Assembly: GCA_964581465.1 (NCBI GenBank)
Contig: CAZOOP010000048.1
Coordinates: 1 to 25,176 of the forward strand
DNA length: 25,176 nucleotides
Reading direction: 5' to 3'
DNA from: WJMB01 sp964581465
GTDB lineage: Bacteria > RBG-13-66-14
This document shows positions 14,380 to 21,687 of this stretch, one piece after another. Both the position numbers and the translations under genes were made by a program. The notes under the pieces were generated by a model that had not been told where the DNA came from, did no database searches, and worked only from the letters and a program-made list of their open reading frames with translations. Within the stretch, counting starts at the first letter, position 1. The number at the start of each line of letters is the position of its first letter.

Positions 14380-16220
14380 CCCCGGGCCTCGTCCAGGTCG
14401 ACCAGAAAGCGGCGGATCTTGCGCGTCGAGGTCATGGGGAACGATTCGCTGCGTAGGTAGAGGTGTTTGATGTGCTTGTAGGAGGCCAACTGCCGGTTTA
14501 TCCGGTCCACCTCGGCCTCGATAATTTTCCGGGCGTAGGCCTCGTCGACCTCGACGCCGGCGGGCGCCGTCTCGCGCAACGCTTCGTAGTCGGGTACCAC
14601 CAGCAGCACCACGTCCTCGCGCGTCGAATCGGGTATCTTGCGCCCCAGCACGATGTACTCGCCAACGGCCGGGCAGTCGGCGAAGCGCTCCTCCAGTTCC
14701 TCTGGGTAGACGTTCTTGCCCGCCGCGGTGACGATGACGTTCTTCAGCCGCCCCGAGATGCGCACCCGGTCGTCGGGGCCGATCCAGCCGATGTCCCCGG
14801 TGCGGAACCACTTCGCGAACCAGTGCGGCTTCTCCGTCTTGATCCGCTCAAGCTCCGGCCCGGCCTGGTAGAGCTTTCGTCCGTCTGACCGGGGCTCGAC
14901 CTTTGGAATCTCCATCTCGAAGAAGGCCCGCTCGTTGGCCGCCGGGTTGTCCAAGTATCCAGTAGTAACCTGGGGACCACGGATGCAAAGCTCGCCCTCG
15001 CCGGCCTCGTTGGGACTGTCGATGTAAAGCTCGGTGGCGTAGAAGATCGGTCCGATGGAGTCCGGGGCGACCAGGCGCTCGCCGTTGTAATTGAGGTTCG
15101 TCGTCGGACTGCACTCGGTCAGGCCGTAGCCCATCACGCAGAGAATGCCCAGGCGCTCGAATCCTCGGGCGATCTCCGGCGCCAGGGCCGCCGCCCCGGA
15201 GACGAACATCCGCACCTCGCCAAGCCCCGCCTTCTCACGCAGGCTTTTGAACAGCCCCTTGCCCCAACGGGCGCCGAACAGCCGCCCGAAGCGCTCCAAG
15301 CCGAAGAGCAGCCCCAGCACCAGACGCTTGAAGAGGGGCAGCGCCTTCAGCTTGCCGCGGATGCCCTTGTACAGCTTCTCGAAGAGCAGCGGCACGCCGA
15401 GCATCATCGTGATCCCGCCCTCGCGCATATCGCGCAGCAGGTCGCGGCTGTTCAGGCTCCGGGCGTAGAGGATCCGCGCGCCCCCGTGCAACTGGTTGAA
15501 GAACCCGCAAGTGCACTCGAAGGTGTGGAACAGCGGCAGCACCGAGAGGAAAGTGTCCAACGGACCCGTGTACATCGCGTAGTGGAGCTGCTTGAGGTTG
15601 AAGGCCACGTTGCGGTGCAGCAGGCGCACCGTCTTGCTCGAGCCCGTCGTCCCCGAGGTGTAGAGGATCGCCAGCTCGTCCTCGGGCTCCGGCTCCTCGG
15701 GCGGTCGCTGAGCCGCCGGCGGCGTGACGGCGGGGTCCACCAAATCCCAGCCGTCCAGCTCGATCACCCGTTTGAGCTTGGGGAACTCCCCCCGCCGGGT
15801 CTCGACGTTCTCGGCGACCTTGCTCTCGCAGATCAACACCCGCACACCGCTCTTCTCGATGATCGCCCCGTACTCCGCCGGAGTCAGCAGGTGGTCGATG
15901 GGCACCGCCACCATCCCGCCGACGACCACACCGCAGTAGGCGATGGGCCAGCCCGGCCTGTTCGCCGACAGCAGGCCCACCCGGTCGCCCTTCTTCAACC
16001 CCAGATCGCGCAGGTGGGCCGCGATCGCCAACACCCGGGCCGTGAAGCCCCGGCCGTCGATCGACTTAAGCTCGTCGTTCTCGCCGTATCGCCCCAGCAA
16101 GAAAGGCTCGTCGGGCCAGCGTTCGGCCCGGGCGTAAACCAGCTCGGCGATAGTCCGCGGGAAGTCCTCGGCGCCGGGACGGTATTCCCCGCCGGGTCGG
16201 ATGAAACGTTTATCGGCCAT
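14376..16220 (-). CDS. Long-chain fatty-acid-CoA ligase (AMP-forming)
   Basis: A 614-aa ANL-superfamily adenylating enzyme that activates fatty acids to acyl-AMP and then acyl-CoA at the membrane. Motifs: P-loop YTSGTTGSSK (187-196), GYGLTECSP (364-372), WFRTGDIGW (471-479), GRLKNVIVTAAGKNVYPEELE (490-510), and the catalytic lysine near the C-terminus in TSTRKIRR (K601). This matches long-chain acyl-CoA synthetases of the FadD type. One oddity is an extra segment of about 35 residues (436-470, KLYQAGPELERIK) between the acyl-binding loop and WFRTGD, not usual in FadD. The ATG at 16220 has GGAGGAG eight bases upstream. Substrate chain length is not predictable from the sequence. Its promoter should lie in 16221-16400, but I see no clear consensus. 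Confidence 0.9.
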   Translation of the reverse strand: MADKRFIRPGGEYRPGAEDFPRTIAELVYARAERWPDEPFLLGRYGENDELKSIDGRGFTARVLAIAAHLRDLGLKKGDRVGLLSANRPGWPIAYCGVVVGGMVAVPIDHLLTPAEYGAIIEKSGVRVLICESKVAENVETRRGEFPKLKRVIELDGWDLVDPAVTPPAAQRPPEEPEPEDELAILYTSGTTGSSKTVRLLHRNVAFNLKQLHYAMYTGPLDTFLSVLPLFHTFECTCGFFNQLHGGARILYARSLNSRDLLRDMREGGITMMLGVPLLFEKLYKGIRGKLKALPLFKRLVLGLLFGLERFGRLFGARWGKGLFKSLREKAGLGEVRMFVSGAAALAPEIARGFERLGILCVMGYGLTECSPTTNLNYNGERLVAPDSIGPIFYATELYIDSPNEAGEGELCIRGPQVTTGYLDNPAANERAFFEMEIPKVEPRSDGRKLYQAGPELERIKTEKPHWFAKWFRTGDIGWIGPDDRVRISGRLKNVIVTAAGKNVYPEELEERFADCPAVGEYIVLGRKIPDSTREDVVLLVVPDYEALRETAPAGVEVDEAYARKIIEAEVDRINRQLASYKHIKHLYLRSESFPMTSTRKIRRFLVDLDEARG

Positions 16221-16410
16221 CGGGCTCCTCCAGGTGCGGGTTTGCGCAGGACTTGAGCGACCCGTTCATTCTAAGACACCCCCCCGCCCGGCGCAATGGG
16301 CAAGGGGGGTTGCGTTATGAATGCCCGCTCCCTGATGCTTTCGTGATTTCAAGCAATTCTTCATACTGAAAAACAGCTATTTTGAAAGCATACCCCATCA
16401 GGAGCCTCCC

Positions 16411-16641
16411 ATGAAGCGCCTATCGCCGCTGATTATCCTTGTGTTATCCCTTGCGGCTTTTGTGGGTGAGCCGGCCCGGGCCACCTGGGGGATCGATTAT
16501 CAGCCCACGGTGCAGAGTCCTTATGTAGGTCCACACGAGGGAGTCAAGCTTCTTTGGTATAAACCCTGGACAGGGTATGGAAAACAAACCATGGATTCTC
16601 AAAGTAATATAAACCATAACCTATCCAGTCAGAGAGGATAA
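16411..16641 (+). pseudogene. Truncated secreted-protein gene
   Basis: ATG 16411 with AGGAG seven bases upstream begins a good signal peptide (KRLSPLIILVLSLAAFVG, cleavage near ARA). After about residue 45 the base composition turns AT-rich and the frame ends at 16641 with a tail rich in N, S and Q. Seven bases further on the IS1595-like element begins (16649). The native gene appears to have been broken by insertion, leaving its signal sequence and a short N-terminus. The original product is unknown. Confidence 0.5.
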
Positions 16642-16745
16642 TTCGATTGGGATCGCCTACCATGTCCGGACCGATGCATGTATGTAAAGCACTGTTAAAA
16701 CACGCGATGGGCCGTGATATTCTGTAATGCAAAAAGGGCCCAAAA

Positions 16746-17675
16746 GTGGTAGAAAATCCAGCAACCGACCGGCAGATTAGTTGCCGAAAATGTAACAGTA
16801 GACAGTACTATATGTTGGCAGATGGTTGGTGTAAATGCAAGAGATGCGGGAAGAATTATACACATCGACCAAGATATACAAAGCTAGTTAAAGATAAAAA
16901 GATAGAATCATGGTACACGATCGGACCAAATCAGGCTGATCGGGAGCGGCTAGCCGGGCCGTGCTTCACCTATCTGTAATGCGCGTTGTTGACCAAGCAT
17001 TCATTTAGCTTGACCTTATTGCTTGTTATTATGACACTTAAGCGTCAGTGGCAGTCTACTGTCAGGGCCTGGACAAGTGTGCGGATATCCAGGCTTCTTA
17101 AGGACGACGCTCTTCTTAGCCGCCCCATTTTAACTACCCGTTTCATGACAGGTATCCGATGATCATCACCTCTATTATCAACAGGATACAATCACGATCA
17201 GGTCCGGTCAGGGTATTCGATGCCAATAAAGATATGGCTTGTTTATTCTGGCTCGGTGTTCCGGCGGCAGGGGTCGCAAGGACCTGGGCATTCATCGCAA
17301 TACGGCATATCATCACTACAAGCGAATCCGCGAGCGCATCGCCGCCGATCGCGAGGTCGAACTGATAAAGCTCGAGGTGGAATAGATCGTCTTCTTCGGC
17401 CGATGGAGAGCCTATCACAAGCTGTCACGCAACGATTCTCACCACAAACGCATCGACGCGACAAGACCCTGGTCAATGGCAAAGTGCGTATCAGCGGCCT
17501 CGAGAGCTGCCGGGGTTGCGCCAAGCGACGGCTATATGCCCACAACGGGGGCTTCAAGCGCAACGTCAGGCTCTATATCAGAGAATTGTCGCTCAGATTC
17601 AACCATCGCGACGACGAAGAGTGTCCCGACTACCTGCAGGATACGCTGCTCAATTGGTCCGATCAGGTTGCATGA
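16746..17675 (+). pseudogene. IS1595-family transposase, broken
   Basis: The parts appear in family order but in different frames. First is a zinc ribbon with two CxxC pairs (ISCRKCNSRQYYML...CKCKRCGKNYT, from GTG 16746), stopped by insertion of a 321-bp element. Next is an HTH-like segment (LGIHRNTAYHHYKRIRERIA, about 17275-17340). Next is a piece resembling the central DDE region (RWRAYHKL, about 17400). Last is the C-terminal catalytic end (VNGKVRISGLES...AKRRL...LYIRELSLRFNHRDD, about 17470-17630). The latter matches the family's NGIEGFWSYAKRRL and ELEFRYNHR motifs. There are at least two frameshifts, one in-frame stop near 17380 and a missing stretch of the catalytic core. It cannot encode an active enzyme. 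Confidence 0.75.
16904..17224. mobile_element. 321-bp MITE, copy 2, nested in the IS1595 transposase
   Basis: It has exactly the same length as copy 1 and aligns with it without gaps. The strongest matches are the left end (TCGGACCAAATCAGGCTGAT), an internal TTATTATGACACTTA and the right 60 bases (CTCTATTATCAACAG, ATACAATCACGATCAGGTCC, ending GATGCC). By eye about two thirds of positions are identical. Its left flank AAAAAGAT (16896-16903) is nearly repeated as ATAAAGAT (17226-17233), consistent with an aging 8-bp target duplication. It splits the transposase zinc-ribbon segment from its HTH segment. Confidence 0.78.
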
Positions 17676-17784
17676 TGTCATCGCTAGTTGTTCCCGTCCA
17701 CAACGAATGATACCCTCGAATCCAATTCAAGTCGCAGTCTCAATATAATTATTTTGAGCTATTACTGCTAGATCAACTGCTAGA

Positions 17785-17964
17785 TCAATGGAATCCAGGC
17801 TGCCGACGTTTCGTCGCGATAATCGTCGTCTGCTTCACGTTGACTCCTCTCTCCAGCCTATCTTGCAGAGAGGTATTTTTTGTGTTAACTAGTTTCTCTG
17901 CTAGTAGACTATAGTCTTCGCCCTCCCCGAGTATCTGAGCCTTATCAATCTCCAGCCGCAGCAT
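17785..17964 (-). CDS. Small unrecognised ORF beside MITE copy 3
   Basis: An uninterrupted 59-codon frame from ATG (17962-17964) to TGA (17785-17787) on the minus strand. It begins MLRLEIDKAQILGEGEDYS and ends TKRRQPGFH. The composition is protein-like (charged helices), but I recognise no family and see no ribosome-binding site. The upstream boundary of MITE copy 3 lies 12 bases before the ATG, so this may be the rear part of a gene cut by the element. It may also be chance. Confidence 0.25.
   Translation of the reverse strand: MLRLEIDKAQILGEGEDYSLLAEKLVNTKNTSLQDRLERGVNVKQTTIIATKRRQPGFH
17846..17881 (+). terminator. Possible terminator hairpin
   Basis: CCTCTCT at 17846-17852 pairs with AGAGAGG at 17867-17873 over a 14-base loop and is followed by TATTTTTTG. 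The stem is modest and the loop long; it would end transcripts coming out of the dead IS element. Confidence 0.35.
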
Positions 17965-17975
17965 TCTTTGTTTTG

Positions 17976-18290
17976 GGCGTTATGGAACGTGTTCGGACCA
18001 TATCAGGTTGATCTGGTGCGTTTTACTGGGCCTTGGTCGTCAATTCCGAAGTGCAACTTATCGCTAAACACTCACCCTACGGCCTAATACGCATAATAAT
18101 ACTGCACTTTTGGTTGGGTGGACAGGCTGCTCTCGTTGCATTTTCAAGTGTGGTGTTTTCTTGTTTTACCTCAGATCACGCTTTGGTAAGCTGCCACTTT
18201 TAACTGTTTTGTTGCACGAAAATGCTGATCATCGCGAGTATTATCAGCAGGTTACACTCACAATCCGCTCCTGATAGGGTATGCGATTCC
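17976..18290. mobile_element. ~315-bp MITE, copy 3, upstream of the secreted protease
   Basis: The left end GGCGTTATGGAACGTGTTCG then GACC matches copy 1 almost exactly over its first 24 bases. The right end ATAGGGTATGCGATTCC matches the copy-1 terminus. Internally it keeps GCCACTTTTAACTGTTTTGT and TATTATCAGCAGGTTACACTCACAAT, corresponding to conserved parts of copies 1 and 2. It is six bases shorter than the others. Flanks TTGTTTTG and TAGTATAA match at only 4 of 8 positions, so its duplication has decayed. It ends 91 bases before the protease start and therefore occupies that gene's promoter region. Confidence 0.7.
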
Positions 18291-18381
18291 TAGTATAACC
18301 GCACTTATTGATAAACCACGCGACCATAACGCCTAGCACCACCGCGATCCGCGATCGGTGTCGCAAAGAAACGAGGTTCCG

Positions 18382-21018
18382 GTGAAACGCCTGGCTACCC
18401 TGCTTCTACTTCTAATCATCCCCGTCGCGGTTAACGCCGCCGAATACACCACCGTCGGCCACCAGAGCGTCGAGGTCGATGAAGCCGCCCTGACGGCGGC
18501 CTTCGATGTCGCCGCCGAACTCATCGACGGCGATATCATCAACAACCGCCTCTACCTGCTGCCCGAGCGCGCCGGCGGCGGTGAGCTGGAGTTCTGGCAT
18601 TCAAGTGTCGAGCTGCCCGCCGAGCCCGGCTGGGTCGTCTTTCTCGATGAAAACCCCTGGGCCGAGTGGGAGCACCCGACCCGCTGCGCTTATATCACCA
18701 TCGGCGGCGAGGTGACCACTTTCGACGTCACCACGCCGCCAAGACGCTTCGACGAGATGGTCGAGCTCTCCGACGGTTCGGTGTATGAAGCGAGCGAGGA
18801 GTACTGGGTTCCCGACCTCGATTACTACCGCGAGCTCGGTGAGCGCTTCCGCGCCCAACACCCCGAGCTGCTGGACCGCACCGGAACCAACTACGCCCTG
18901 ATGCTCTCCGGGGGCGCCGATACTTCCAATAACCACGTCCGCTACTACAACAACATCGCCTTCGCCTACACCAACCTGGTCTGGGTCTACGGCTACAGCG
19001 AGGACAACATCTACGTGCTGATGTCCGACGGCGACGATCCCGCTCCCGACCGCTCCGACGGCTCAAGCACCCCCACGGACCTCGACGGTGACGGCGACAG
19101 TGACTACACCGATCCCTGCACCCATAGTTACGTCGACCAGTACTTCGATATGCTGGCCGGCCTGGTGACCGCCGATGACACCTTCTACATCTACACCACC
19201 GATCATGGCGGCGGCGGCACCACGGCGTACCTCAACCTCTGGAACCGGGAAGAGTATTACGACTACGAGATGTACAACAAGCTGGCCTCCATGGATTACA
19301 ACACCATCCTGGTCACCATGGGCCAGTGCCATTCCGGCGGTTTCGTCGATAACCTCGACGACCTGCCCAACCTGGTTATCTCCACTGCCTGCTCCGCCGG
19401 GGAGCTATCATACGCTTCCAATGACTACACCTATTACCTGGTTCACTGGACGGCGGCCGTCAACAACGAGTACCCGGGCTGGCCCGTGGAGTACAACGGC
19501 GGCGCCCCCGTCGACGCCGACGATAACGCCGACGGGCTGGTCAGCGCCCTGGAGGCCTTCAACTACGCCGACAGTGTCTATCATTACTCGACACCCCAGT
19601 ACGCCGACCCCTCGAGTATCGGCGAGTATCTGACCCTCTGGGGTTACTTCCTCGACGGTCCCTTCGTCGTGATGGAGGATTATCAGATCGAGGCTGACGA
19701 CGGTGACTCCAGCATCACCCCGGGCGATCAGGCCGAGATCGATCTGACCCTGCACAACCTGGGCGGCGGCCAGGCCGACAACATCACGGCCACGCTCAGC
19801 TCCAGCGACTCGGAGATCACCGTCATCACCGACACCATCAATTTCGGCTCCCTGGGTCCCGACTCGACCGGCGACTCCCCGACCCCCTTCGTCATCGAGG
19901 CATCCTCGGGCGCGGACAACCCGAGTTACTACTTCCTCGACTGCACCGTGACCGCCGATGACGACATGGACAAGGAGTACGAGCTGGTCGTCACCGTGGG
20001 CGAGTACGACGGCGACTTCCAGGACGACATCGAGTCCGGCGACAACGGCTGGGCCGCCGAGGACCCGGGAGACAGCGAGTGGCACATCGAGGACTACCGC
20101 TCCTACAGCCCGTCCCACTCCTGGAAGTGCGGCGGCGATGACGGCGGCTACTACGCCAACAACGCCGAGGACGCCCTGCTCTCGCCCCTGGTCATCGTCA
20201 ACCCCGCCGACCCCCAACTGACCTTCATGACCTACCACGATATCCGGGTCAACGACACCGTCGAGGTCCAGTGGGGCAACGAATACGACGGCTGGGAGAC
20301 CATCGCCACCTTCACCGACGCCATGGTCGACTGGACCGAAGCCAACTATGACTTCAGCGCCTACGCCGGAGCCATCGGCCGGGTGCGTTTCCTGATGACC
20401 ACCAACGCCGGTAACACCGGCGAGGGTTTCTACTTCGACGACTTCCAGCTCGGCACCCCGAACATGGACCTCGAGGTCGCCGCCTTCAACGCCGCCTCCA
20501 CCGAGGAGGGCCTGCTGCTCAACTGGCGGATCGAGGACGCTTCGGGCATCCTGGCCCTGGATGTGCTGCGCGAGGACTCCCGCGGGATCATCCAGATCAA
20601 CGAGCGCTCGCTGGAACCCAATGAGGCCGGGGCCTATCTGGACCGCGACGCCGCCGCCGGGGAATCCAGCGACTACTACCTGCGGATCACCGAAAATGAC
20701 GGCGGGATGCAGCTATACGGCCCGCTGTCGACCGTTTACGAGCCCCCGTCGGCCCGGTCCTTCACGCTAGCCGCGCCCTATCCCTGCCCCAGCGCCGGCG
20801 CTCTGACCGTCGAGTTCGAGCTGGCCGAGGATTCCCAGATCACCTTGAGTGTCTACGACCTCTCGGGCCGCCGGGTGGCCGCCCTGGTCGACGGCGCTCT
20901 GAGCGCCGGACGCCACAGCGTGGAATGGGACGCCGCCGCCCAGACCGAGGGCGTCTACTTCCTGCGACTGACCACACCCGCCGGCTCGCTGACCCGCCGC
21001 GCCGTGATCAGCCGCTAA
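18382..21018 (+). CDS. Secreted clan-CD cysteine protease (C13/C25-like) with C-terminal sorting domain
   Basis: An 878-aa exported multidomain protein. Residues 1-20 are a signal peptide (KRLATLLLLLIIPVAVNAA). The catalytic region (about 165-345) has a clan-CD pattern: the first strand NYALMLSGG, the histidine in TTDHGGGG (H275) and the cysteine in GQCHSGGF (C316), similar to legumain/gingipain-type peptidases. A Ca-binding-like DLDGDGDSDYTD loop lies at 233-244. Next come a CARDB-like beta-sandwich (about 440-540, ITPGDQAEIDLTLHN), a jelly-roll/MAM-like module (about 550-690, DDIESGDNGW...FYFDDFQLG) and an 85-residue sorting domain ending GVYFLRLTTPAGS and VISR. I chose GTG 18382 with GAGG upstream, because an earlier GTG at 18358 would put polar residues before the signal peptide. 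The substrate is unknown. A 315-bp MITE lies immediately upstream. Confidence 0.8.
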   Translation: MKRLATLLLLLIIPVAVNAAEYTTVGHQSVEVDEAALTAAFDVAAELIDGDIINNRLYLLPERAGGGELEFWHSSVELPAEPGWVVFLDENPWAEWEHPTRCAYITIGGEVTTFDVTTPPRRFDEMVELSDGSVYEASEEYWVPDLDYYRELGERFRAQHPELLDRTGTNYALMLSGGADTSNNHVRYYNNIAFAYTNLVWVYGYSEDNIYVLMSDGDDPAPDRSDGSSTPTDLDGDGDSDYTDPCTHSYVDQYFDMLAGLVTADDTFYIYTTDHGGGGTTAYLNLWNREEYYDYEMYNKLASMDYNTILVTMGQCHSGGFVDNLDDLPNLVISTACSAGELSYASNDYTYYLVHWTAAVNNEYPGWPVEYNGGAPVDADDNADGLVSALEAFNYADSVYHYSTPQYADPSSIGEYLTLWGYFLDGPFVVMEDYQIEADDGDSSITPGDQAEIDLTLHNLGGGQADNITATLSSSDSEITVITDTINFGSLGPDSTGDSPTPFVIEASSGADNPSYYFLDCTVTADDDMDKEYELVVTVGEYDGDFQDDIESGDNGWAAEDPGDSEWHIEDYRSYSPSHSWKCGGDDGGYYANNAEDALLSPLVIVNPADPQLTFMTYHDIRVNDTVEVQWGNEYDGWETIATFTDAMVDWTEANYDFSAYAGAIGRVRFLMTTNAGNTGEGFYFDDFQLGTPNMDLEVAAFNAASTEEGLLLNWRIEDASGILALDVLREDSRGIIQINERSLEPNEAGAYLDRDAAAGESSDYYLRITENDGGMQLYGPLSTVYEPPSARSFTLAAPYPCPSAGALTVEFELAEDSQITLSVYDLSGRRVAALVDGALSAGRHSVEWDAAAQTEGVYFLRLTTPAGSLTRRAVISR

Positions 21019-21037
21019 CGCTTCTAACACACCAACA

Positions 21038-21069
21038 AAACCGGGACGGGCTTCTGCCCGTTCCGGTTT
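21038..21069 (+). terminator. Terminator of the protease gene
   Basis: A 14-bp stem with one G-T pair (AAACCGGGACGGGC / GCCCGTTCCGGTTT) and a TTCT loop, 20 bases after the stop. The following T run is weak. Confidence 0.75.
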
Positions 21070-21563
21070 GCTTAACACACTCCCGCCCGAACCCTATGCC
21101 GGAAAAGGCCGGGGGCGACTACCTCAGCGCCTCGGTCGGGTTTTGTATATGATTGTCACCCGCACTTGAACAGGCTGCCACACTAATTGATTATCATTCA
21201 ATGCTTTATCCCTCGAAAAGCCACCCATCTCTTTTGAGCCGATTTGTGGCAATTAGCCTCGATTCTACTCTGGGTGGGTTATCAGCCTCAAGGCTGTCAT
21301 ACCCGCCAGGCTAGTCCGGAAGCTTCAACTATTAAGGACAAGCCATAAGCAGTCAGTTGCTTGATTTTGCACTTTTAACAACCGCTCGTCCTTACGACTT
21401 GACAACTTACCTTGAGCATTACTCAAAGCATCCTTCTCGATGAGTCTCATCTTATGTTATTAATGTCGGTCCAGTTTAATATGATGATCCCAACTGGTAT
21501 TAGACAAATACCTTCCTGGCTTGCTTCGGTCCGTAGCTTCTAATTGCGCCTCCAGAAAAACCC
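21070..21563. other. Noncoding region of mixed composition
   Basis: About 500 bases less GC-rich than the surroundings, with no ORF or RNA gene that I can support. It contains a phrase similar to the MITE right end (GGTCC at 21469, GATCCC at 21486-21491) and a GCACTTTTAAC, but no matching left end; see the rejected items. It may be old transposable-element debris. Confidence 0.4.
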
Positions 21564-21592
21564 TTGCCTTCGCCGGAGTCAGGCGTTATCTT
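21564..21592 (+). promoter_or_regulatory. Candidate promoter of the SppA fusion gene
   Basis: TTGCCT at 21564-21569, a 17-base spacer and TATCTT at 21587-21592, 95 bases before the chosen start. The same -10 sequence TATCTT occurs in the first rRNA promoter. Confidence 0.4.
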
Positions 21593-21687
21593 CTAACGTG
21601 AAACTAAGAGCGGGGTCGCCTTGCCTGCTAGCACCGGCCTCGTTTCAACGTTACTCGAACGGGATACTCGACCGGAAAGGAAGCCCG

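Larger units (their letters stand above)
16649..17679 (+). mobile_element. Degenerate IS1595-family insertion sequence
   Basis: Left end GGGATCGCCTACCATGTCCG followed by GACC starts at 16649; GGACC sits 19 bases in, the same distance as in the 321-bp elements. The right end has GGTCC at 17656 and GATGTC ending at 17679, again at the same spacing as in the small elements. Between them lies a broken IS1595-type transposase and a nested 321-bp element (16904-17224). Without the nested element and one duplicated target it is about 700 bp, shorter than a functional family member, so it has an internal deletion. No clear flanking duplication is visible; the 8-bp flanks differ. Confidence 0.65.

Noticed and set aside
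21160..21491. Possible fourth MITE copy, with GGTCC at 21469, GATCCC at 21486-21491 and GCACTTTTAAC inside
   Set aside because: The right-end match is only about 14 of 24 positions and no GGACC left end is found at the expected distance, so it is too weak to call.
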